Shown here: piece by piece, positions 1 through 10,312 of the stretch
Position numbering within the stretch: the first letter of the stretch is position 1
Layout: each line of letters begins with the position of its first letter
Assembly: GCA_020073165.1 (NCBI GenBank)
Contig: JAIQFP010000018.1
Coordinates: 1 to 64,000 of the forward strand
Length of the DNA: 64,000 bases
DNA from: Terriglobia bacterium
Lineage (GTDB): Bacteria > Acidobacteriota > Terriglobia > Terriglobales > Acidobacteriaceae
Reading direction: 5' to 3'
Translations under genes and position numbers: made by a program
The notes under the pieces: model-generated
Seen by the model: the letters and a program-made list of their open reading frames with translations, nothing else
The model's database searches: none
Told to the model about the DNA's origin: nothing

Positions 1-789
1 GGAGGTGACCACCTCGCGCCGGAAGAACCCCTGTCCGCCGCCGAAGAGGCAGATGCCGCCCAGGCGCGGGTTCGCCTCCACCTCCACAGCCTCCAGCCAG
101 GACCGCTCCAGGCTCAGCAGCCGCACGAAGGCGCTGGCCGGGCCCTCGATCGTCGCGCAGATGCCCTGGATGGCCGCCGGCGGGTCCGGCTGCCCGAAGA
201 CGCGCACCAGTTCGTCGAAGGCTGCCTGGTCCATCTCATGGTCGGCGTCCAGGAAGCCGATCACGTCGCAAGCCGGCGCGCGGGCCACGCCGTAAGCGAC
301 GGCCGCCCCGCGCCCGCCGGGCGGCGTGGACTTGTCAATGGGCAGGATGCGCGGGTCCTCGGCGGCGCGCGCGCGCACGTAGTCCGCGCTGCCGTCCGTG
401 GAAGCCGCCTCAAGCACGTAGCAGAAGCGCAGCTCCCCGTCGTACTTCAGCGCCATCATGGCGGGCACGGTGCGCCGCAGGGAGACGATCTCGTTCAGCC
501 CGGGGATGACGAGCGCGATGGAGGGCCGGGCGTCGGTCGGCGGCGCCGGCCGGGGCCTGAAGAAGCGAACCACCACCGACAGGAACAGCGAGCGCAGGAC
601 CGTGCCGCCCCCGACCACCAGCGCGACCCACAGAAGCGGGGCGGCAGCGCGCGGGCAGGCAACGGCCCCTGCCGCGCCGGCCGCCAGCAGTACGGCGCAC
701 ACGGTCACGATGAGGCGGTGGCCCTTCCGCGAACCTTTCCCCTCGGTCACCTGCACAGCAGGTCCCTCCGCTTGGCGCCGTGCCCGCAT
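1..789 (-). CDS. Family 2 glycosyltransferase, membrane-anchored (partial, C-terminus off the window)
   Basis: Reading the minus strand from an ATG at 789 gives an uninterrupted 263-residue frame running off the window edge. Residues about 28-75 contain two hydrophobic segments, so the enzyme is probably anchored in the inner membrane. A GT-A fold follows: the opening strand IALVIPGLNE, a second conserved block around EAASTDG, and the metal/nucleotide-sugar motif GFLDADHEMD (a DxD equivalent). The end visible here, LGGICLFGGGQGFFRR, is typical of processive or polyprenyl-type GT2 enzymes. Substrate is unknown. The next gene, a PHP phosphoesterase, is divergent; in some phyla PHP and GT2 modules are neighbours or fused. 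This gene lies in the segment that appears foreign to the rest of the contig (see the junction entry). Confidence 0.8.
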   Translation of the reverse strand, partial: MRARRQAEGPAVQVTEGKGSRKGHRLIVTVCAVLLAAGAAGAVACPRAAAPLLWVALVVGGGTVLRSLFLSVVVRFFRPRPAPPTDARPSIALVIPGLNEIVSLRRTVPAMMALKYDGELRFCYVLEAASTDGSADYVRARAAEDPRILPIDKSTPPGGRGAAVAYGVARAPACDVIGFLDADHEMDQAAFDELVRVFGQPDPPAAIQGICATIEGPASAFVRLLSLERSWLEAVEVEANPRLGGICLFGGGQGFFRREVVTS

Positions 790-810
790 TATACCCGCCC
801 CGGCCCGGTC

Positions 811-968
811 TGCAATGCATTGGGGCGGACCCGGTTCCTGCTCGTGCTCCTGCTCGTGCTCGTGCTCCCGCTGTGGCCGTTCCTACCAGCGAGCAGGGAT
901 CAGTAGCCAACGCCTTCCGGCCGAGGTCGAGGTCGAGGGCGAGGGCGAGGTGCAATGCATATCGGGGA
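811..968. repeat. Hexanucleotide-word arms flanked by TGCAATGCAT
   Basis: The spacer between the GT2 and PHP genes contains degenerate tandem hexamers: CTCGTG/CTCCTG units at about 838-870 and GTCGAG/GGCGAG units at about 924-950. The two runs are roughly reverse complements of each other, and the whole is bracketed by the 10-mer TGCAATGCAT at about 811 and 953. The run resembles the word-arm elements found later in the window, but uses a GC-rich hexamer. No coding content is apparent. Confidence 0.5.
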
Positions 969-1049
969 CCGTCCGCCCGCTTCTCACGCCGCCCTAACCC
1001 GCTCCACAAGATCGCGCCGTACAATGTCTTACAGAAAGGAGAGAGAGGC

Positions 1050-1595
1050 ATGAACGCCATGCAATCGAGAGCCGACCTGCACACGCATAGCAAGCATTCG
1101 GACCGGCCCAGCGAGTGGCTGCTGCGCCGCATCGGGGCGCCGGAGAGCTTTGTGGAGCCGCTGGAGGTGTACGAGACCTGCCGCGCCCGCGGAATGGACT
1201 TCGTCACAATCACCGACCACAACCGAATTGACGGCGGGCTGGAGATCGCCCACCTGCCGGGCACCTTCATCTCCGCCGAGGTCACCACCTACTTCCCCGA
1301 GGACGGCTGCATGGTGCACTGCCTCGTCCACGGCATCACGCAGGAGCAGTTCAAGGCCATCCAGCAGGTGCGAGAAAGCATATACGAGCTGCGCCGCCTC
1401 CTCGTTGAGCAGGACATCGTGCACTCCATCGCCCACCCGCTCTTCAGCGTCCACGACCGCCTGACGGTGGACCACATCGAGAAGCTGATGCTGCTGTTCA
1501 ACCGCTTCGAGGGCCTCAACGGCAGCGTCAGCGCCCGCTCGAACAAGGTGGCCAACGCCGTCTTCCGCAGCCTGACGGCCCCACGAATCGCGTGA
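1050..1595 (+). CDS. PHP-domain phosphoesterase, C-terminally truncated at a contig join
   Basis: The start at 1050 is set by AAAGGAG at 1035-1041, and TACAAT at 1020-1025 is a plausible -10 element. Conserved PHP metal ligands are visible: DLHTHSKHS (residues 9-17), TITDHNRI (about 50) and the IAHP motif (about 128). The family hydrolyses phosphoesters with two or three bound metals. The protein ends after only 181 residues: FRSLT is followed by a few unrelated residues and a stop, whereas homologues continue with a further His/Asp-rich metal-binding segment. The missing part coincides with the start of the atpF homology, so the truncation is probably a chimeric join rather than a natural protein end. 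Confidence 0.75.
   Translation: MNAMQSRADLHTHSKHSDRPSEWLLRRIGAPESFVEPLEVYETCRARGMDFVTITDHNRIDGGLEIAHLPGTFISAEVTTYFPEDGCMVHCLVHGITQEQFKAIQQVRESIYELRRLLVEQDIVHSIAHPLFSVHDRLTVDHIEKLMLLFNRFEGLNGSVSARSNKVANAVFRSLTAPRIA
1570..1595. other. Probable chimeric junction between two genomes or loci
   Basis: The PHP gene is conserved in look up to about 1577 and then loses homology. The atpF frame is open from 1576 (a stop lies at 1573-1575) and already encodes the Glu/Asp-rich pre-membrane segment expected inside acidobacterial subunit b. Two genes are therefore both truncated at the same point, with no insertion sequence or direct repeat. An assembly chimera is the simplest explanation; illegitimate recombination is the alternative. 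Confidence 0.65.
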
Positions 1596-2175
1596 GGCTG
1601 CCGGCGAGGACGATCAAAGTCAGTTCAAACACTCATCTTCAGTTCAGTTGGTCGCCAAACTCACTGACCTTAGCCTGGAACACGCTTACTGGCTCTGCGT
1701 GTCGTTGAATTTCTTGGTCATTGCAGCGGTCATCATCTGGCTGTCGAAAAAGAACCTGCCGGGGATGTTTCGCAACCGCACTGCCTCCATCCAGAAGGCC
1801 ATGGAAGAGGCCCGCAAAGCCAGTCAGGACGCCAACCGGCGGCTAGCCGAGATTGAAGCGCGGCTGGCCCGCTTGGACGGAGAGATTGGCGAGATGCGCG
1901 GCGCAGCGGACAACGAAGCTGTGGCCGAGGAAGCGCGCATCAAGGCAGCCGCGGAGGAAGATGCGCGCAAGGTGGTGGAAACAGCGCAGCAGGAAATCGC
2001 CACGGCAGCCAAGACAGCACGTCGCGAACTGACCGCCTATGCGGCCGATCTGGCCGTGGCTCTGGCAAGAAAGCAGATCAAGGTAGACCCGGCCACGGAC
2101 CAAGGACTGGTACGCAGCTTTGCCGAACAACTTTCCAATGGCGGTCGGCGCAAGACCGGCAAGGAAGACTCATAG
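1576..2175 (+). CDS. atpF: ATP synthase F0 subunit b (5' end missing)
   Basis: Subunit b forms the peripheral stalk linking the membrane a/c ring to F1. The frame is open from 1576; EAAGEDDQSQFKHSSSVQ precedes a single membrane segment (AYWLCVSLNFLVIAAVIIWL) and a long charged coiled coil (EARKASQDANRRLAEIEARL onwards) ending in the delta-binding C-terminus. A TTG at 1648 could act as a start but has no ribosome-binding site and would remove the conserved acidic stretch, so I take the native start and signal-like N-terminus to be lost at the junction. The gene is 3 bases ahead of atpH, so the two are co-translated. Genes for subunits a and c are not in the window. Confidence 0.85.
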   Translation, partial: RPHESREAAGEDDQSQFKHSSSVQLVAKLTDLSLEHAYWLCVSLNFLVIAAVIIWLSKKNLPGMFRNRTASIQKAMEEARKASQDANRRLAEIEARLARLDGEIGEMRGAADNEAVAEEARIKAAAEEDARKVVETAQQEIATAAKTARRELTAYAADLAVALARKQIKVDPATDQGLVRSFAEQLSNGGRRKTGKEDS

Positions 2176-2178
2176 CGT

Positions 2179-2718
2179 ATGGCCTCCGTCACCAGCACCT
2201 ACGCCCGTGCCTTCGCCGACGCGGTCTTCGCCAGCCGGCTCGACGCGACCAAGACTTTGCGTGAGGCTCAATCCCTCGCGGCGCTTGTGGCCAGCAGCAA
2301 GACACTGCGCGACGTCTGGGAGACGCCCGCGATTCTGGCGGAACAAAAGAGGGCGGTGCTGGATGCCATGGTGGCCCGCGAGGGAATTTCCCGTCCGGTG
2401 CGGAATTTCATCGCGGTGCTGATTGATCACCGCCGCATTCATTTTCTCGAGCCTATCGTCAAGCAGTTTGAGCAGGAACTAAACCAGCGGATGGGATTCG
2501 CGGAAGCCGAAATCACCAGCGCGCGTGAGTTAAGCCCTGCCGAAAAGCGGGCGCTAGAGACCCAAGTAGAGAAATTGACCGGAAAGAAAGTGCAGGCCCG
2601 GTACTCCCGTAACCCGTCCCTTCTCGGTGGGGCCATCATCAAGGTCGGCAGCACTATTTACGACGGCTCGATCACGGGACAGTTGGAAAGGATACGGGAG
2701 GCGCTAAGCAGCAGTTAG
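2179..2718 (+). CDS. atpH: ATP synthase F1 subunit delta
   Basis: This 179-residue protein is the OSCP/delta connector between the peripheral stalk and the alpha3beta3 head. The N-terminal helical domain begins TYARAFADAVF, a typical delta opening, with RRIHFLEPIVKQF near residue 90. The C-terminal part carries the family signature of delta subunits, including GGAIIKVGSTIYDGSITGQL near residues 150-170. It starts 3 bases after atpF, consistent with translational coupling. A 129-bp spacer with a large nested hairpin separates it from atpA. Confidence 0.95.
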   Translation: MASVTSTYARAFADAVFASRLDATKTLREAQSLAALVASSKTLRDVWETPAILAEQKRAVLDAMVAREGISRPVRNFIAVLIDHRRIHFLEPIVKQFEQELNQRMGFAEAEITSARELSPAEKRALETQVEKLTGKKVQARYSRNPSLLGGAIIKVGSTIYDGSITGQLERIREALSSS

Positions 2719-2811
2719 CAATTGGCAATTAGCACTTAGCATTTAGCTGAGAGAGGTTCTTGCCAGTATTAGGCAGAAACCTCAGGGGCCAAGTGCTGAC
2801 TGCTAATTGCT
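2717..2811. repeat. Nested word-arm hairpin, atpH-atpA spacer
   Basis: Outer left arm: AGCAATT (2717-2723) and AGCACTT (2731-2737) inside a run of TTAGCA-like words. Outer right arm: AAGTGCT (2791-2797) and AATTGCT (2805-2811), their reverse complements. The inner hairpin pairs GGTTCTTGCC (2755-2764) imperfectly with GGCAGAAACC (2772-2781). The whole spacer can fold as one long imperfect stem-loop directly upstream of atpA. It does not end in a T-run, so it is not an ordinary terminator. Confidence 0.7.
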
Positions 2812-2814
2812 TAA

Positions 2815-4380
<1,566 letters not shown>

Positions 4381-4382
4381 GA

Positions 4383-4885
4383 ATGAGGATGAAGACAGCG
4401 CTTGCGGTGATTGGGTTGTTTGCCGCAGCAGTGTCGTGTGGCCCGCAACCGCTCTCGAAGCAGGAGTTGACGCAGCTAGGTGTCGATCAGGTTTCATCTA
4501 CTCGCAAAGCGATTGCTGATTCCTATCTGCGATGGATCGATGCCACCAAGGCAAAGAACGTGGACGCTGCAGTTTCACTTTACGACGATGAAGCCGTGAT
4601 GTTGCCAGACGACGCCAACACAGTGAAGGCAAAGACGCGATCCGCGATTTCTATAAGCAGTGGTATAGCGGCAACGACAAATTGATCAAGCAGCAGTTTG
4701 ACGATACGGGCTTGTTCATGAGCACTCCCGACATCGCCATCGAAACGGCGGATTTCTCCGGCGTATCGAATGTCGACGGGAAGGAAGTTGTGTTTCGAGG
4801 AAAGAATCTGATCGTCTGGAAGCGGCAGTCGGACGGTTCGTGGAAGATTTTGCGCGATATTTGGAACGTCTCGCCCGCAAAGTGA
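4383..4885 (+). pseudogene. Frameshifted SnoaL/DUF4440-like lipoprotein gene inside the atp operon
   Basis: The 5' part encodes a lipoprotein-type signal (TALAVIGLFAAAVSCGPQ) and then a ketosteroid-isomerase-like N-terminus (IADSYLRWIDATKAKNVDAA...). At about 4622-4632 the conserved reading continues in another frame as GKDAIRDFYKQWYSGNDKLI and runs to a stop at 4885, ending in the fold's final strand (DGSWKILRDIWN). Deletion of one base near the GTGAAGG at 4623-4629 would explain the shift. Intact, the protein would be about 167 residues, a usual size for SnoaL-like domains. Function is unknown. It may be a real pseudogene or a sequencing error; reads across 4615-4635 would decide. Confidence 0.75.
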
Positions 4886-4899
4886 GAGCTAGATAGCAA

Positions 4900-5946
4900 A
4901 TGGCCAACATACTCGATATTCGGCGCCGCATCCGCAGCGTGACCAACACGCGGCAGATCACCAAGGCCATGAAAATGGTTTCGGCGGCAAAGTTGCGCCG
5001 TGCCCAGGAACGGGCGCTGGCGGCGCGTCCCTATGCGCAGATGCTGACCAATGTTCTCAAGTCGCTGGTGTCGCGAGCAGAGATCTATGATCCCGAAACC
5101 GGCGCGCCTCGTCATCCCCTCCTGGCTCAGCGGAATGAGAAAAATATCCTTCTGATCGTAGTTGCGGGTGATAAGGGTCTCGCGGGCGCTTTCAACACCA
5201 ACATCCTGAAAGCAGCCGCGCGCTTCCTCGAGACCGAGTTCGGCAAGAACATTGAGATCGAAACTATTGGCCGTAAAGGGCGAGATTTTCTGCGTCGACG
5301 TTACGCGTCCGCTCCGCCGCGCGACGCAGAATCCCAGGAGTCACCGCGCACCACGATTGTTGGTGAGCAGGTCGGCGTCTTGAACAAGGTTGAGTATGCC
5401 CTGGCATCAGCCCTGGCCGAGCGCGTGATCGAGCGCTACGGCAAGTGCGAGATTGATTCGGTTTACCTGGTGTTCAATGAGTTCAAGTCGGTAATCGCCC
5501 AGCGCCTCATCGTGGAGCAGATTCTACCCGTCGAGCAGATCGGTGTCGCCCCCGTGCTTCAGGCTGAAGAGATGACCCAGAAAGAACGGGAACGGGCGCT
5601 CGAGGCGGCAAAAGCTGCGGGAGTAGGACTCCGCGCGGCCGACACGCGTGCGATGGACGCTGCCGCTGCCCGCTTCGCTGCTGCGCCGGTAGATTACATC
5701 TATGAGCAGCCGGCGGCGGAGCTGTTCAACTCGCTGCTCCCGAAGTACGTCGGCATTCAGATTTTTCATGCCTTGCTGGAGTCGGTCGCGGCCGAGCATG
5801 CCGCCCGCATGACCGCCATGGACGCGGCCACCAACAACGCCACCGACATGATCGATTCCCTGACGCTGGCCATGAATCGCGCCCGCCAGGCGAAGATCAC
5901 GAAAGAGATTATCGAGATTGTAAGCGGAGCAGCAGCCGCACAATAG
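4900..5946 (+). CDS. atpG: ATP synthase F1 subunit gamma
   Basis: Gamma is the rotor shaft of F1. The N-terminal helix is typical (RRRIRSVTNTRQITKAMKMV), as is the C-terminal helix (MTAMDAATNNATDMIDSLTL) that inserts into alpha3beta3. At 348 residues it is longer than the usual ~290. The extra length lies in at least two places: an insert around residues 140-160 (RRRYASAPPRDAESQESPRT) and a charged alanine-rich helix near 225-260 before AAPVDYIYEQ. The inserts have good coding character and look lineage-specific. Confidence 0.95.
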   Translation: MANILDIRRRIRSVTNTRQITKAMKMVSAAKLRRAQERALAARPYAQMLTNVLKSLVSRAEIYDPETGAPRHPLLAQRNEKNILLIVVAGDKGLAGAFNTNILKAAARFLETEFGKNIEIETIGRKGRDFLRRRYASAPPRDAESQESPRTTIVGEQVGVLNKVEYALASALAERVIERYGKCEIDSVYLVFNEFKSVIAQRLIVEQILPVEQIGVAPVLQAEEMTQKERERALEAAKAAGVGLRAADTRAMDAAAARFAAAPVDYIYEQPAAELFNSLLPKYVGIQIFHALLESVAAEHAARMTAMDAATNNATDMIDSLTLAMNRARQAKITKEIIEIVSGAAAAQ

Positions 5947-7441
<1,495 letters not shown>

Positions 7442-7446
7442 GGACA

Positions 7447-7517
7447 GTCGTCAGTCGTCGGTCGTCAGTCATCGGCAAGATCGAACTTGCGGAGACTTGA
7501 CAGCTGACGACTGACGA
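7447..7517. repeat. Nested word-arm hairpin, atpD-atpC spacer
   Basis: Left arm: repeated GTCGTCA words, with TCGTCAGTCGTC at 7448-7459. Right arm: TGACGACTGACGA at 7505-7517, its reverse complement. Between them is a short inner hairpin, GCAAG (7475-7479) with CTTGC (7486-7490). This is the same outer-words/inner-hairpin plan as at 2717-2811, built from a different word. Confidence 0.7.
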
Positions 7518-7526
7518 AAATGACTG

Positions 7527-7934
7527 ATGCCAGACACTTTCCAACTCGAAATCGTCACCCCAGACAAGATGGTGGTGCGCGACGCCGCTGACGAGATGCA
7601 GCTTCCCGGCAAGAAGGGTTATCTGGGCATCCTGCCCGGGCACGCGCCCTTGATCACCGAACTGTCAGTCGGCGAAATCATCTATAGCGCCAACGGCTAT
7701 ACCCATCATCTGGCGGTTGCCTGGGGCTTTGCCGAGGTGCTCCCCGACAAGGTGACGGTGCTGGCGGAGACTTGCGAGCGCGCCGAGGACATCGACATAA
7801 GGCGCGCCCGGGAAGCCAAACAACGCGCCGAGGAACGCCTCAAGAGCGGCAATCCCGAAGTGGACTTCAACCGCGCCGCCAGCGCCTTGCAACGCGCCCA
7901 GACACGGTTGGAAGTCGCGGAAAGAAAGGGCTAG
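7527..7934 (+). CDS. atpC: ATP synthase F1 subunit epsilon
   Basis: Epsilon is the small rotor subunit that couples gamma to the c-ring and can inhibit ATP hydrolysis. At 135 residues it has a normal length. The N-terminal beta-sandwich contains FQLEIVTPDKMV and the signature GYLGILPGHAPLITEL; the C-terminal helical hairpin is alanine/arginine-rich (REAKQRAEERLKSG). It is the last gene of the cluster; the next gene is convergent, 62 bases away, with no clear T-run terminator between. Confidence 0.95.
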   Translation: MPDTFQLEIVTPDKMVVRDAADEMQLPGKKGYLGILPGHAPLITELSVGEIIYSANGYTHHLAVAWGFAEVLPDKVTVLAETCERAEDIDIRRAREAKQRAEERLKSGNPEVDFNRAASALQRAQTRLEVAERKG

Positions 7935-7996
7935 AAAGTGTTCTCCGTGCCCTCTGTGTAGGCTCGGCATCCTCCGCCGTTCAAGATTTCTCCCTG

Positions 7997-8890
7997 TCAG
8001 TGCGACTCTTGTACCTCACCCACCGGCACAATCTTCGTCTCAGCCCGGAACTTCTGATAGTCGTGGTACGTGACATCCTCGGAAATGTTGAAGCCTTTGA
8101 GCAGCGCTACGCGGGCGTCCAGTTTAAGGGCCACGTGTTTTGGCAGCCAGACTTCGTCGTTGATCCGCGTCTGCTCAATCTGGATATTCGATCCCTTGTG
8201 GAGACGCGCCAGGAACAAGCCCACTGAGACGGTATCGATGCACTGGATGTCGAGTTTCACCCACTGCATCTCGGTTTTGTCCAGCCAGACGCGGAAACGG
8301 AACTTGGGCAGGAATTTCGCATCTTTCATGTGCGGCTCGAAACCGGGCCGGGGATCTGCGTCAATCACGTAGGTTGACCGGCCTTCCCACTCTTCTGTGC
8401 CTGCCAGCCGGAAGTTGTAGGCGTCCGCGATCTCTTTGACGAAGGCGCGGGCCTCTTCACGGTCCTTCTCCTGTTTCTGCAGACGCTTCTTACGGTCTTC
8501 CTCGCTCTCATTCTTGCGCTTGTCAATGATTTTCTCAATTTTCTCGTCTTCCTTCCGGGCATCTTTCTCCGCCAGCGGCTTGTCGTCCCTGGCAATCAGC
8601 TTACGCACCGGTTCCTCGAACAGCACCATGATTTCGTAGCTTCGGATTTCCGCCGACTTCAGCCGGCCTTTGCCGTCCAGCTTGTGCTCCTCCTCGCGCT
8701 GGATGTAGGTGTAGTCGCGCTGCTTCTTGTCGTTCTCGATGTCCTTCTCGGCGGCCTGGCGGATGAGTGTGCGGATCTGTTCGTTGGTAGGAGTCTCGGT
8801 TGTATCCGCCGAGGTTCTCGTTTCCTGTGCGGGCGCAAACATTGTCACCAGAAACAGGATGATGGACAAGATCGCGAATCGGAGCATCAT
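7997..8890 (-). CDS. Secreted LolA-like acidobacterial protein of unknown function
   Basis: The 297-residue protein starts with a Sec signal (MLRFAILSIILFLVTMFAPAQ). Residues about 35-150 are highly charged and probably helical, with many EK/DK pairs. The C-terminal half alternates beta-strands (GRSTYVIDADPRPGFEP, FRFRVWLDKTEMQWVKLDIQ), a pattern seen in outer-membrane lipoprotein-sorting (LolA/LolB-like) folds and common in acidobacterial secreted proteins. No catalytic motif is visible. It is transcribed in the same direction as the downstream-numbered cupin-like gene, 27 bases away, so the two may share a transcript. Confidence 0.7.
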   Translation of the reverse strand: MMLRFAILSIILFLVTMFAPAQETRTSADTTETPTNEQIRTLIRQAAEKDIENDKKQRDYTYIQREEEHKLDGKGRLKSAEIRSYEIMVLFEEPVRKLIARDDKPLAEKDARKEDEKIEKIIDKRKNESEEDRKKRLQKQEKDREEARAFVKEIADAYNFRLAGTEEWEGRSTYVIDADPRPGFEPHMKDAKFLPKFRFRVWLDKTEMQWVKLDIQCIDTVSVGLFLARLHKGSNIQIEQTRINDEVWLPKHVALKLDARVALLKGFNISEDVTYHDYQKFRAETKIVPVGEVQESH

Positions 8891-8917
8891 AGCGAAGGTT
8901 ACGTCGTTAGAACCAAG

Positions 8918-9652
8918 TCAGTTCCCGGAAGATGCCTGTTCGCGCAGCTCAATGACCACAAACCGCGCCGGGTCGGTGCCATTGTTTACGAGTTCCGACT
9001 TGCGTCCGGGCTCAACCCAGTACAGTTCCCCTTGTGACTTGCGAATCCGGTTCTTCTCCGTTTTTAAATCGAAGTCGCTCAGCGCGATTACCAGCTCCGC
9101 ACCCTCCTTCTCGGGCGCCGGGTACGAATCGTCCGGTAGCAGCTGCACATCTTTCACTGTGGCCTCGCCCAGCGCCATGACGCTGGCGAACTTGGCCCGC
9201 GAGTCAACCGGCGGAGGCAGGGCACTGCTGCCGTATTCCCAGTGTCCCGCACCGGGCTGGTAGCCGAAGCTGGTCACCTTCGGGTTCAGGAATTCCACGG
9301 TGAGGTTGTGATACTCGTTGGGGGTATCGTTGCGCATGGTACGTGCTGGCCCACCGAAGAAGAAGCGCACATCGTTCTGGTTGTAACGGTACGTGATGAC
9401 GCCCGCCTGTCCCTCACCCCAACTCGCAATTTCGCAGTCTGCCAGGGTAACTACCAGGTAATTGTGCTCGTGGCGTGTGAGCTGGGTAGAAGTATGCGCG
9501 CCAATCGCAACCTCAAACACCCGGACTTTGTCATTCTCCAGCAGCAGGCGATGATGCGGTTCGGAGGTAATGTCTACCACATCCTGCGTTACGGCTGTCA
9601 CCGAACAGAGGAGGCATAACAAAACACCGGCCACAAGCGGGTTTTTCCTCAT
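8918..9652 (-). CDS. Secreted cupin-like protein
   Basis: I start at ATG 9652 because MRKNPLVAGVLLCLLCSVTAV is a clean signal peptide; an upstream in-frame start would put a charged leader before it. The mature part (244 residues in total) looks like a double beta-barrel of the cupin type, with HHRLLLENDKVRVFEV and THLTRHEH-like His positions (TQLTRHEHNYLVV) followed by a second strand set near GELYWVEPGRKSEL. Metal ligands are plausible but not proven. It precedes the LolA-like gene on the same strand. Function is unknown. Confidence 0.65.
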   Translation of the reverse strand: MRKNPLVAGVLLCLLCSVTAVTQDVVDITSEPHHRLLLENDKVRVFEVAIGAHTSTQLTRHEHNYLVVTLADCEIASWGEGQAGVITYRYNQNDVRFFFGGPARTMRNDTPNEYHNLTVEFLNPKVTSFGYQPGAGHWEYGSSALPPPVDSRAKFASVMALGEATVKDVQLLPDDSYPAPEKEGAELVIALSDFDLKTEKNRIRKSQGELYWVEPGRKSELVNNGTDPARFVVIELREQASSGN

Positions 9653-9800
9653 AACAAGGTTCCACTCCAAGTCTTCCCGTGCGCACAAAACTTGCAAAGT
9701 TTTGACAAGGTCTTAACAACCCTCGAGCCCGTGTGCTCTATGGTGTCTATCGGCTCATCCAAGCTTGTCAGCTTGGGCCAGGCCGAAAGGAGCACGACAT

Positions 9801-10205
9801 ATGCACTCATCTTCTTCAGTGCGCATCCTGTGCGTGGACTCATCCGATACGCGGCGTGTGCACCTGCACACGATGCTGGAAAAGGCCGGGTTTGACGTTT
9901 GGATGGCCCGTGACGTCAGCGATGCAATTTCCCTCGCGACCCGCTTGCCACTCGACGCCGTTGTCGCCGACCAACCCTCGACCCTGGGCCATGAGGAAAG
10001 CTGGGAGAAGCTCATGGCCATACGCTCCGCGCTGCCGGTGCTGGTGCATTCGGCAGCGCCCCACATGGGAGGCTGCTCGGCCAGTGCGGGCGATTTTGCG
10101 GCTGTGCGCACCGGGAATCCTCAAGTCATCATGGCAATTCTGACCCTGCTGTTAGGCCCGGCGGGCCGGCATGAACCAGAAGTTCCCGCCTACCACACAG
10201 CATGA
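9801..10205 (+). CDS. Stand-alone degenerate receiver (REC) domain
   Basis: A strong AAAGGAG at 9786-9792 places the start at ATG 9801, giving 134 residues. The fold pattern is that of a response-regulator receiver: VRILCVDSSDTRRVHLHTML, a second helix, then DAVVADQPS with the presumed phospho-acceptor Asp57. The family's paired acidic residues are reduced to one near residue 13, and the conserved Lys after strand 5 is not recognisable (PVLVHSAAPH). There is no output domain and no kinase nearby. It may bind a partner without phosphorylation. The terminator at 10239-10312 follows. Confidence 0.65.
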   Translation: MHSSSSVRILCVDSSDTRRVHLHTMLEKAGFDVWMARDVSDAISLATRLPLDAVVADQPSTLGHEESWEKLMAIRSALPVLVHSAAPHMGGCSASAGDFAAVRTGNPQVIMAILTLLLGPAGRHEPEVPAYHTA

Positions 10206-10238
10206 AGCAGGGCCAAGGATTTATAAGGCTCCGTCGAG

Positions 10239-10312
10239 AGATCTTCGCAGAAATCGCCATCATCCCTTCATAAGCCCCAAGAGGCGGTTTCTGCGATCTC
10301 GGCGGTTTTTTA
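10239..10312. terminator. Terminator-like hairpin between convergent genes
   Basis: The left arm at 10239-10258 (AGATCTTCGCAGAAATCGCC) pairs with 10283-10299 (GGCGGTTTCTGCGATCT) with few mismatches and a 24-base loop. A second GGCGG and a T-run (10306-10312) follow on the plus strand. It probably ends the receiver-domain transcript. Confidence 0.6.

Noticed and set aside
410-1288. Minus-strand frame of 292 codons across the GT2 gene and the PHP gene
   Set aside because: Its sequence is a shifted reading of the real glycosyltransferase (frame ending at 789) and an antisense of the PHP gene, with no homology.
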